DNA from: Cellvibrionales bacterium UBA4495 | GTDB lineage: Bacteria; Pseudomonadota; Gammaproteobacteria; Pseudomonadales; Porticoccaceae | NCBI GenBank assembly: GCA_002388905.1 | Contig: DGNJ01000124.1 | Coordinates: forward strand, 24,932 to 51,582 | Length of the DNA stretch: 26,651 bases | Direction: 5' to 3' | Shown here: positions 7,331 to 13,545 of the stretch, piece after piece | Numbering within the stretch: the stretch's first letter is position 1 | Layout: every line of letters starts with the position of its first letter | Made by a program: the position numbers and the translations under genes | Notes under the pieces: generated by a model | Told to the model about the DNA's origin: nothing | The model's database searches: none | What the model saw: only the letters and a program-made list of their open reading frames with translations

Positions 7331-8605
7331 ATGAGCGATTCCGAAAATGTTTTGAACAGAATCGGCACCGGTCCCGCGCCGGCCGGCTGGCTGACCCGGC
7401 TCGCCCGCCGGTTGCTTTTCACCCGTCTGGCCGGTTTGGAAGCGGGCCAGCTGGACTGGGTGGAGGGCGGCACGACCCGGTGCTTCGGGCGGGCCAGCCC
7501 GGATTGCCCCCTGCGGGTTCGCCTGACCGTGGTGGATACCGACTGCTACCCGGAAGTGGCCTTCGGTGGCAGTCTGGGGGCGGCCGAGTCCTATATTCGC
7601 GGGCACTGGCGCTGTGACGACCTGACCGGCCTGATCCGGCTGATGCTGCTCAACCGGCACGTACTCGAGCAGATCGACAGCGGGACCGGGAGGGTAATGA
7701 ATCCCGTGCGAAAGCTTTTTCACCGGATGCATCGTAACACCCGTCGGGGCAGCCGGCGCAATATCCGGGCCCACTATGACCTTGGCAACGATTTTTTCCG
7801 GCTCTTTCTGGACGAGACCCTGACCTACTCCTGCGGGATTTTCGAGCGCCCCGACAGCAGTTTGAGGGAGGCTTCGGAGGCGAAGCTCGATCGCATCTGC
7901 CGCAAGCTCGACCTGGGGCCGGAGGACCATGTCCTGGAGATCGGCACTGGCTGGGGCAGCTTCGCCATCCATGCCGCCGGCCGTTATGGTTGCCGGGTCA
8001 CCACCACCACCATTTCCGACGCCCAGCACGAATTGGCCCGGGAACGCATCCGCGAGGCAGGACTCGACCACCGCATTGATGTACTGAAACGGGATTTCCG
8101 AGACCTGGAGGGCCGGTTCGACAAACTGGTATCCATCGAGATGATCGAGGCGGTGGGGGAGAATAACCTGGGCCGGTTTTTCCGGGTCTGCGCGGATCGG
8201 CTGCGGCCGGGCGGCAAAATGGTGCTGCAGTCCATTACCATTGCCGACGCGCTCTATGACGATTACCGGGGCTCCGTGGATTTTATCCAGCGCTATGTCT
8301 TTCCCGGCGGATTCCTGCCCTCGGTATCGGCCCTGTGCCAGAAAATGGCGGCCCATTCGGACCTGCGGCTTTTCCATCTGGAGGATATCGGACCCCACTA
8401 CGCCGAGACCCTGCGCCGGTGGCGGCAGCGCTTCAACGACAACTACCGGGCCATCCGGGAACTGGGTTATCCGCCCGAGTTCATGCGCCTGTGGGAATTC
8501 TACCTGTGCTATTGCGAGGGCGGATTCATCGAGCGGGCCACCGGCGATGTTCAGTTGGTGCTGGTCAAGAGTCGCGACCGCTCACCCTCGCTTTTGACCG
8601 TCTGA
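7331..8605 (+). CDS. Cfa/CmaS-family fatty acyl methyltransferase
   Basis: A 424-residue SAM-dependent methyltransferase of the cyclopropane fatty acyl phospholipid synthase family, with the full-length N-terminal lipid-binding region. Key stretches are AHYDLGNDFFRLFLDETLTYSC (147-168), the SAM motif VLEIGTGWG (201-209), SIEMIEAVG (268-276), YVFPGGFLPS (322-331) and WEFYLCYCEGGF (388-399). Compared with E. coli Cfa as I remember it, C139, E239, I268 and Y317 appear conserved (C168, E273, I302, Y357). The bicarbonate-binding H266 is replaced by Q300 in VLQSITI, which may indicate methylation or furan-type chemistry rather than cyclopropanation. ATG 7331 is preceded by GGAGAG (7318-7323) and sits 1 bp after the DUF1365 stop. 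It is the last gene of the operon, 12 bp from a convergent gene, with no evident terminator between. Confidence 0.88.
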   Translation: MSDSENVLNRIGTGPAPAGWLTRLARRLLFTRLAGLEAGQLDWVEGGTTRCFGRASPDCPLRVRLTVVDTDCYPEVAFGGSLGAAESYIRGHWRCDDLTGLIRLMLLNRHVLEQIDSGTGRVMNPVRKLFHRMHRNTRRGSRRNIRAHYDLGNDFFRLFLDETLTYSCGIFERPDSSLREASEAKLDRICRKLDLGPEDHVLEIGTGWGSFAIHAAGRYGCRVTTTTISDAQHELARERIREAGLDHRIDVLKRDFRDLEGRFDKLVSIEMIEAVGENNLGRFFRVCADRLRPGGKMVLQSITIADALYDDYRGSVDFIQRYVFPGGFLPSVSALCQKMAAHSDLRLFHLEDIGPHYAETLRRWRQRFNDNYRAIRELGYPPEFMRLWEFYLCYCEGGFIERATGDVQLVLVKSRDRSPSLLTV

Positions 8606-8617
8606 TATCCGCAAGCC

Positions 8618-9106
8618 TCAGGCAATGCGGCGGTAGCGGCCGCCATGGAAAACCAGGGGATCATTTTCGCGGGTGTCATAGTCGAGCACACGACCAACCA
8701 GGATAATATGGTCGCCCCCCTCGTAGCGATTGTAGATCGAGCACTGGAAGCGGGCGCAGTAATCGGTGAGCAGGGGCAGGCCGGCGATGCCTTCCTCGAT
8801 GTCGAAACCCGCGAATTTATCGGTCAGGTCCTTGGAGGCGAACCGGTTGGACAACTCCTGCTGGTCTTCGCCCAGGACATGGATGGCGAAATGATCGCAG
8901 CCGTTAAATGCATCGAAGGAGCGGGAGTCCCGGCCGATGCTCCACAGCAGCAATGCCGGGTCCAGGGAAACGGAGGAAAAGCTGTTGGCGGTAATGGCTT
9001 CCCGGCGGCCCTCGGGCGTGGTGGTGGTGATAACGGTCACCCCCGTGGCAAAGGTCCCGTAGGCGTTACGCAGTTCCCGGGGATCGATTTGTTTCTCGTT
9101 TGACAT
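8618..9106 (-). CDS. Flavin reductase domain protein (FMN-binding split barrel)
   Basis: A 162-residue protein of the flavin reductase-like family, which supplies reduced FMN or FAD to partner monooxygenases using NAD(P)H. Visible features are LRNAYGTFATGVTVITTTTP, ITANSFSSVSLDPALLLWSI and HFAIHVL, all typical of the split-barrel fold. The start at 9106 (MSNEKQIDPRELRNAYG) is preferred to the upstream in-frame ATG at 9283 because the longer N-terminus has no family resemblance and AGGAAAG lies shortly upstream. It is convergent with the lipid operon (12-bp gap). No oxygenase partner lies beside it. It could serve a flavin-dependent step in the neighbouring lipid pathway, but proximity is the only argument for that. 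Confidence 0.88.
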   Translation of the reverse strand: MSNEKQIDPRELRNAYGTFATGVTVITTTTPEGRREAITANSFSSVSLDPALLLWSIGRDSRSFDAFNGCDHFAIHVLGEDQQELSNRFASKDLTDKFAGFDIEEGIAGLPLLTDYCARFQCSIYNRYEGGDHIILVGRVLDYDTRENDPLVFHGGRYRRIA

Positions 9107-9182
9107 GGTCTGGTCTTTCCTGTCCTGATTCGGTCTTGTCTTTTCGGTGGCATCGGCGTCGCGCCGGTGCGAAACGGTGGTT

Positions 9183-9211
9183 ATTGAACTAGGAATGCGA
9201 CTGTTTTGCAA
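9183..9211 (-). promoter_or_regulatory. Candidate promoter of the flavin reductase gene
   Basis: On the minus strand TTGCAA (9206-9211), a 17-bp spacer and TTCAAT (9183-9188) match the sigma-70 consensus at 4 of 6 positions each. The -35 lies within the small palindrome TGCAATTGCA (9207-9216). Moderate to low support. Confidence 0.35.
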
Positions 9212-9379
9212 TTGCACCCGCGGGAAGCGATCCCCAGGCGGTCGATCCGATCCGGCCCATCCGGCCGGAAAGTGGCAGTTCAAGCGGGCCGGGAAGAAAT
9301 GTCGCAGGGTTTTCGAACGGAGGGCCTTGATTGGTCACGGTTGATCGTTCAACCTTGGCGCCAGTTCAGTAAACTTTTG

Positions 9380-9426
9380 CCTGTTGCCGACAGGTCCTCC
9401 CGCCCGGGAGCCGTCGGCGCCCTGTC
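9380..9426 (+). promoter_or_regulatory. Leader of nrdJa with mutually exclusive stem-loops
   Basis: Three helices compete. CCTGT (9380-9384) can pair with ACAGG (9390-9394). GCCGAC (9386-9391) can pair with GTCGGC (9413-9418), enclosing CTCCCG/CGGGAG (9397-9410). GACAGG (9389-9394) can also pair with CCTGTC (9421-9426). There is no T tract after any of them, so transcription attenuation is not supported; a translational or stability effect is possible. Function is unproven. Confidence 0.4.
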
Positions 9427-9461
9427 CGGAATCCACCTGACTAATTAGAAGACGGATCACT

Positions 9462-11615
9462 ATGTCGATAGAAGCCCTGAAAACCTCGAAGAAAAACTCC
9501 TCTGTCAACATCCGACTCCAGCCCGCCTCCGAAGATATCTGGGACAAGAAATACCGCCTCAAGGACAAAAACGGCAATCCCATCGACGCGAGCATCGACG
9601 GCACCTACCAGCGGGTGGCCCGGTCGCTGTCGGAGGTGGAACCGGAGGATCGTCGGGAGCAGTGGTATGAGCGTTTCCTCTGGGCGCTGCGCAATGGCGC
9701 CATCCCCGCCGGCCGGATCATTTCCAATGCCGGGGCCTGGGAGCACAAGCCGGCTACGTCCACTATCAATTGCACCGTATCCGGCACCGTGCCGGACTCC
9801 ATGCAGGGAATTCTGGACCGCAACCTGGAGGCGGGCCTGACCCTCAAGGCAGGCTGCGGCATCGGCTACGAATTTTCCACCCTGAGGCCCCGCGGCGCTT
9901 ACGTATCCGGGGCCGGCGCCTACACGTCCGGTCCCCTGTCGTTCATGGATATCTTCGACCGCATGTGCTTCACCGTATCCTCCGCCGGCGGCCGCCGGGG
10001 TGCCCAGATGGGTACGTTCGACGTCAGCCACCCGGATGTGGTGGATTTTATCCGGGCCAAGCGGGAAGACGGCCGGCTGCGCCAGTTCAACCTGTCGCTG
10101 TTGATCACCGAGGAGTTCATGGAGGCGGTCAAGGGCGATACCGAATGGCCCCTGTGTTTCCCCATCACCGAGAAGGAGGCCGAGCAGAGCGACATCGATT
10201 TTCACGACCAGGGCCAGGTGGTGTGGAAGGACTTCCCCGGCGACAACGACTACGTCAAGGATGAAGAAGGGCGTGTGGCCTGCAAGATCTTCAAGACCGT
10301 CCAGGCGCGCAAGCTCTGGAACGTGATCATGACCTCCACCTACGACTACGCCGAGCCGGGCTTTATCCTCATCGACAAGGTCAACAAGGACAACAACAAC
10401 TGGTTCTGCGAGAATATCCGCGCCACCAACCCCTGCGGAGAACAGCCGTTGCCCCCCTACGGCAGTTGCCTGCTGGGTTCCGTGAATCTCACCAAGTTCG
10501 TCATCGACCCCTTTACCGAGAACGCCCGGTTTGACTGGGACAATTACCGGGACGTGGTGGCCGTGTTTACCCGTATGCTCGACAACGTCGTGGAAATCAA
10601 CGGCCTGCCCCTGGAGCAGCAACGCCGGGAGATCACCGACAAGCGCCGCCATGGCATGGGCTTCCTGGGGCTGGGCTCCACCATGACCATGTTGCGCATG
10701 GCCTATGGCAGCGCCGAATCCCTGGGCTTTACCGAGCGGGTGAGCCGGGAACTGGCGGTCACGGGCTGGCGGACCGGTCTTGAGCTGGCGAAGGAGAAAG
10801 GTCCCGCGCCAATCATGGAGGAAGAGTTCGATATCACCCCGGAGCTGATGCGCCTGCGTCCGGAAATGGCGGAAGACGGCATCAAGGTGGGCGACAGGGT
10901 CAAGGGCCGGGTCCTGCACGCCCGGTACAGCCATTATATGCAGCGGGTCGCCGAGGTGGCCCCCGAACTGGTGGATGAAATGGCCGAAAAGGGCTGCCGC
11001 TTCACCCACCATTCCTCCATCGCGCCCACCGGCACCATTTCATTGTCCCTGGCCAACAACGCCAGCAACGGTATCGAGCCGAGCTTTGCCCATCATTACG
11101 CCCGCAATGTCATCCGCGAAGGCCGCAAGAGCAAGGAGAAAGTGGACGTTTTTTCCTACGAGTTGCTCGCGTACCGGGAGCTCATCAACGCCCGTGCCAT
11201 GCCGTACTCGGAGGAGACCGGCGAGCAACTCCCCGCCTACTTCGTGACCAGCGAGGATATCAAGCCCCTGGAGCACGTGGAGGTGCAGGCCGCCGCCCAG
11301 AAATGGGTGGACTCGTCCATTTCCAAAACCATCAACATTCCCACCGACTTCCCCTTCGACGACTTCAAGGACGTATATCTGCACGCCTACGAGAAGGGTC
11401 TCAAGGGCTGCACCACCTTCCGCTTCAATCCGGAAGCTTTCCAGGGTGTACTGGTCAAGGAGAAAGACCTGACCAATACCACCTACCAGTTCACCCTCGA
11501 AGATGGCAGCAAGGTGGAACTCAAGGGCAACGAGGAAGTGGAATACGACGGCGAGATGCACACCGCCGCGAATCTTTTTGATGCACTGAAAGAAGGTTAC
11601 TACGGGAAATTCTGA
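9462..11615 (+). CDS. nrdJa: Class II (B12-dependent) ribonucleotide reductase, catalytic subunit NrdJa
   Basis: Adenosylcobalamin-dependent reductase that makes deoxyribonucleotides with or without oxygen. The 717-residue protein contains STINCTVSG (C104), KAGCGIGYEFSTLRPRG, GRRGAQMGTFDVSHPDV and the active-site NPCGEQPLPPYGSC, in which N323, C325 and E327 are the expected catalytic asparagine, thiyl-radical cysteine and glutamate. APTGTISL near residue 527 is the substrate phosphate-binding loop. The protein stops without the C-terminal TSCPD-type and cysteine-rich region, which is encoded by the next gene, as in the split nrdJa/nrdJb of Pseudomonas aeruginosa. The ATG at 9462 has only a weak Shine-Dalgarno (ACGGA). 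There is no NrdA/B or NrdD in the window. Confidence 0.94.
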   Translation: MSIEALKTSKKNSSVNIRLQPASEDIWDKKYRLKDKNGNPIDASIDGTYQRVARSLSEVEPEDRREQWYERFLWALRNGAIPAGRIISNAGAWEHKPATSTINCTVSGTVPDSMQGILDRNLEAGLTLKAGCGIGYEFSTLRPRGAYVSGAGAYTSGPLSFMDIFDRMCFTVSSAGGRRGAQMGTFDVSHPDVVDFIRAKREDGRLRQFNLSLLITEEFMEAVKGDTEWPLCFPITEKEAEQSDIDFHDQGQVVWKDFPGDNDYVKDEEGRVACKIFKTVQARKLWNVIMTSTYDYAEPGFILIDKVNKDNNNWFCENIRATNPCGEQPLPPYGSCLLGSVNLTKFVIDPFTENARFDWDNYRDVVAVFTRMLDNVVEINGLPLEQQRREITDKRRHGMGFLGLGSTMTMLRMAYGSAESLGFTERVSRELAVTGWRTGLELAKEKGPAPIMEEEFDITPELMRLRPEMAEDGIKVGDRVKGRVLHARYSHYMQRVAEVAPELVDEMAEKGCRFTHHSSIAPTGTISLSLANNASNGIEPSFAHHYARNVIREGRKSKEKVDVFSYELLAYRELINARAMPYSEETGEQLPAYFVTSEDIKPLEHVEVQAAAQKWVDSSISKTINIPTDFPFDDFKDVYLHAYEKGLKGCTTFRFNPEAFQGVLVKEKDLTNTTYQFTLEDGSKVELKGNEEVEYDGEMHTAANLFDALKEGYYGKF

Positions 11616-11616
11616 T

Positions 11617-12300
11617 ATGGCCGTCAAAATCGAATCGAAGATCGTCGACTACAAGGTACTGAAACCCGTGGAGGAGGTTGACCCTGCCCGGGAATCCCTG
11701 GAGCGGGCCGTTGAGCAGATGGACGAGAATGTCGACCGTCCGGAGACGTTGCACGGCACCACCTACAAAATCAAGACTCCGCTGTCGGATCACGCCCTGT
11801 ACATCACCATCAATGACATCATCCTCAACCAGGGCACCGATCACGAGCAACGGCGCCCTTTCGAGGTATTCATCAACTCCAAGAACATGGACCACTTTCA
11901 GTGGGTGGTGGCCCTGACGCGAGTGTTGTCGGCGGTGTTCCGCAAGGGTGGGGACTGCACCTTCCTGGTTGAGGAAATGAAGGCGGTGTTCGATCCCAAA
12001 GGCGGCTATTTCAAGAAGGGCGGCAAGTTCATGCCTTCCCTGGTGGCCGAGATCGGCGACTGCCTGGAAACCCATATGAAGAGTATTGGCCTGATCGAGG
12101 GGCCGGAAATCTCCGAGCACCAGCAGGCGATCATGGATGCCAAGCGCTCCGAGTTCGAATCCCGCGCGGTCAAGGCTCCGGCCGGGGAGAACCCGTTTCC
12201 GGCGGGCGCATCCCTGTGCAATAAGTGCATGACCAAGGCCATGATTCTCATGGACGGCTGCATGACCTGCCTGAACTGTGGCGAATCCAAGTGCGGTTGA
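11617..12300 (+). CDS. nrdJb: Class II ribonucleotide reductase C-terminal subunit NrdJb
   Basis: A 227-residue partner of the preceding subunit, starting 1 bp after its stop. Residues about 45-150 (HGTTYKIKTPLSDHALYITI, then FVINSK-like FEVFINSKNMDHFQW and FRKGGDCTFLVEEMKAVFDP) correspond to the TSCPD-type C-terminal domain of single-chain NrdJ proteins. The C-terminus is cysteine-rich, LCNKCMTKAMILMDGCMTCL followed by NCGESKCG. It resembles a zinc ribbon and the redox-active tail that re-reduces the active site. The split arrangement is known from pseudomonads, so this is a real two-gene organisation and not a frameshift: the junction has a clean stop and a new ATG. Confidence 0.92.
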   Translation: MAVKIESKIVDYKVLKPVEEVDPARESLERAVEQMDENVDRPETLHGTTYKIKTPLSDHALYITINDIILNQGTDHEQRRPFEVFINSKNMDHFQWVVALTRVLSAVFRKGGDCTFLVEEMKAVFDPKGGYFKKGGKFMPSLVAEIGDCLETHMKSIGLIEGPEISEHQQAIMDAKRSEFESRAVKAPAGENPFPAGASLCNKCMTKAMILMDGCMTCLNCGESKCG

Positions 12301-12318
12301 TGCCTGGTTTTCGGGCAT

Positions 12319-12352
12319 AAAAAAAGGCCGCACCCGAGGGTGCGGCCTTTTT
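12319..12352. terminator. Strong bidirectional rho-independent terminator
   Basis: GGCCGCACCC (12326-12335) pairs with GGGTGCGGCC (12338-12347), flanked by seven A residues on the left (12319-12325) and five T residues on the right (12348-12352). It therefore works in both directions, ending nrdJab on the plus strand and the phasin gene on the minus strand. Confidence 0.95.
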
Positions 12353-12369
12353 CGTTGCGGGCAGCCTGC

Positions 12370-12837
12370 TCAGGAAGCGGCGGCAGTGCTGCTGGCGGCT
12401 TTCTTCGGCGCCGGTTTTTTGGCCGGTGTCTTCGAGGAAGGCATTGCCGACTCCACCGCCTTGCGGGCGGAGGCAAACGTGTCCTCGGCGGTTTCCCTGA
12501 TGCCGTTGAAGAAATCCTTGTCGAAGGGTATCAGTTCTTTCACTTCCTTCTGATAGTCACTCATCAACTGGGAGTTTTCCTGATACAGGCTCTTCATTTT
12601 TTCCCGGAAGGTTTCCTCGAAAGCGACATTGCTTTCGTAAAACTCGGAAAACGTCTTGGCGGTGGCGGTTTCCTGCAGGCTGCTGATCCTGGCATCGGTC
12701 AGCTCGGCCACAATCGCAGTATTGGACTTGAAGAAGGCTTCCATGTAACGGGTCTGCAGTTCGAAAGCTTTCTTGCCGGTGAACAGGCCGGTTTCCGCGA
12801 AATCCTTTATCTTGCCGGGTACGGTGTTGAGTTTCAT
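12370..12837 (-). CDS. Phasin family protein
   Basis: A 155-residue phasin, the amphipathic helical protein that coats polyhydroxyalkanoate granules. Features are an almost all-helical sequence, the family-like KAFELQTRYMEAFFKSNTAI segment, SSLQETATAKTFSEFYE, and a C-terminal Ala/Lys/Pro-rich tail (SSKTPAKKPAPKKAASSTAA). The start is placed at ATG 12837 rather than 12843 because GGAGGT lies 8 nt from the former but only 2 nt from the latter. A strong promoter and two palindromes lie upstream and a strong terminator downstream, so it is a single-gene unit. No PHA synthase is in the window; that the cell stores PHA is inferred. Other phasin-like proteins have granule-independent roles. Confidence 0.82.
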   Translation of the reverse strand: MKLNTVPGKIKDFAETGLFTGKKAFELQTRYMEAFFKSNTAIVAELTDARISSLQETATAKTFSEFYESNVAFEETFREKMKSLYQENSQLMSDYQKEVKELIPFDKDFFNGIRETAEDTFASARKAVESAMPSSKTPAKKPAPKKAASSTAAAS

Positions 12838-12870
12838 GGTCATGGACCTCCATCAAAGAGTGGTTTTAAA

Positions 12871-12885
12871 TTGTGCGATGCACAA
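12871..12885. promoter_or_regulatory. Palindromic operator 1 of the phasin gene
   Basis: TTGTGC-GAT-GCACAA is a perfect inverted repeat located just downstream of the predicted transcription start. A bound protein here would block initiation or clearance. The TGC...GCA core is what I recall for PhaR-type regulators of PHA genes. The palindrome is seen; the regulator identity is inferred. Confidence 0.78.
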
Positions 12886-12893
12886 TAGCAACC

Positions 12894-12922
12894 AATTTAG
12901 TGTCTGCGAGGGTTCTTGTCAA
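12894..12922 (-). promoter_or_regulatory. Near-consensus sigma-70 promoter of the phasin gene
   Basis: On the minus strand TTGACA (12917-12922, perfect -35), a 17-bp spacer and TAAATT (12894-12899, -10). Transcription should begin near 12887, about 50 nt before the start codon. It is the best promoter in the window. Confidence 0.88.
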
Positions 12923-12930
12923 GGATTTTT

Positions 12931-12945
12931 TTGCGCAGCGCACAA
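12931..12945. promoter_or_regulatory. Palindromic operator 2 of the phasin gene
   Basis: TTGCGC-AGC-GCACAA has the same length and spacing as operator 1, differing at one arm position and in the spacer. Its centre lies 60 bp from that of operator 1, and it begins 8 bp upstream of the -35 element. Two sites bracketing a promoter suggest cooperative or looping repression. Confidence 0.72.
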
Positions 12946-13035
12946 AAAATAATTTCTTTATAAATCAGTATATTGCGATTTTTCAGGGGCAGCGGAACAG
13001 CGGGACAGGGGGAAGGCGGAAGCCTGAGACCGGGC

Positions 13036-13545
13036 TCAGTCAGGGAAAAGACTTTCTCGCAGGTACACGAAGAGCCTGTTACTGGCGGGCGACGACTTGA
13101 CTCCTTTCGCCTGCCGCATCAACTGCCTCAGGCGCTGGCGATCCAGCCCGGGGTGATCGACGATAAGGTCCTCAAAAGCTGCATCTCCCTCCTCCAGCAA
13201 CCGATCCCGCCACTGTTGGGCGAGGGCGGCATATTGCCGGAACAGTCTGTCCTGTTGCTCCCGCATGGCCAGCGCCGCCCAGATCGCGTCCAGGTCCTCG
13301 CCGGCCAGGAGCTTGCCGATATAACGCAACTGTCGCCGCTTGGCCTCCCCCTGCTTCAGGCGCTTGTACAGGGCCAGTGAATCTTTGGTGGATTCGCCCA
13401 GGGGGATGCGACCAAAATGGGCGGCGGGCAGAGCCAGCAGGGTCTCGCCCAGCTCGCGCATGGCCGCCATTTCCCGTTTCCGGGCACTCTTGCTGGGGCG
13501 GCCCTCGGCGTCGTCCGGTGCAGTGTCTTCTCGATCGGTATTCAT
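13036..13545 (-). CDS. darP: Dual-action ribosomal maturation protein DarP (YjgA, DUF615)
   Basis: A 169-residue protein of the YjgA/DUF615 family, associated with late 50S ribosomal subunit precursors. Recognisable stretches are PSKSARKREMAAMRELGETL, IPLGESTKDSLALYKRL and QRLRQLMRQAK near the C-terminus, with a highly charged helical character throughout. The ATG overlaps the mgtE stop (ATGA), and the upstream bases CTCTTTTACGC contain no Shine-Dalgarno sequence, so translation is likely coupled to mgtE. In many gammaproteobacteria the neighbour is pmbA instead. Its downstream end is followed by the phasin promoter region. Confidence 0.93.
   Translation of the reverse strand: MNTDREDTAPDDAEGRPSKSARKREMAAMRELGETLLALPAAHFGRIPLGESTKDSLALYKRLKQGEAKRRQLRYIGKLLAGEDLDAIWAALAMREQQDRLFRQYAALAQQWRDRLLEEGDAAFEDLIVDHPGLDRQRLRQLMRQAKGVKSSPASNRLFVYLRESLFPD

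Larger units (their letters stand above)
9107..9461. other. 355-bp divergent intergenic region between flavin reductase and nrdJa
   Basis: No gene is seen. It holds the candidate flavin reductase promoter, a perfect inverted repeat GGTTGA/TCAACC around TCGT (9339-9354), and a structured leader (9380-9426). I looked for a cobalamin riboswitch (B12 box) and for NrdR-type boxes before the B12-dependent reductase and found neither. Confidence 0.5.

Noticed and set aside
9107..9461. Cobalamin riboswitch or NrdR box before nrdJa
   Set aside because: Looked for the B12 box and for paired NrdR-type boxes; neither is recognisable.
9441..11012. 523-residue minus-strand open frame opposite nrdJa
   Set aside because: A shadow of a strongly conserved gene; low-complexity Gly/His/Val composition and no recognisable domain.
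11600..11630. Frameshift splitting a single nrdJ gene
   Set aside because: The two frames are separated by a proper stop and a new ATG, and the same split is known from Pseudomonas nrdJa/nrdJb.
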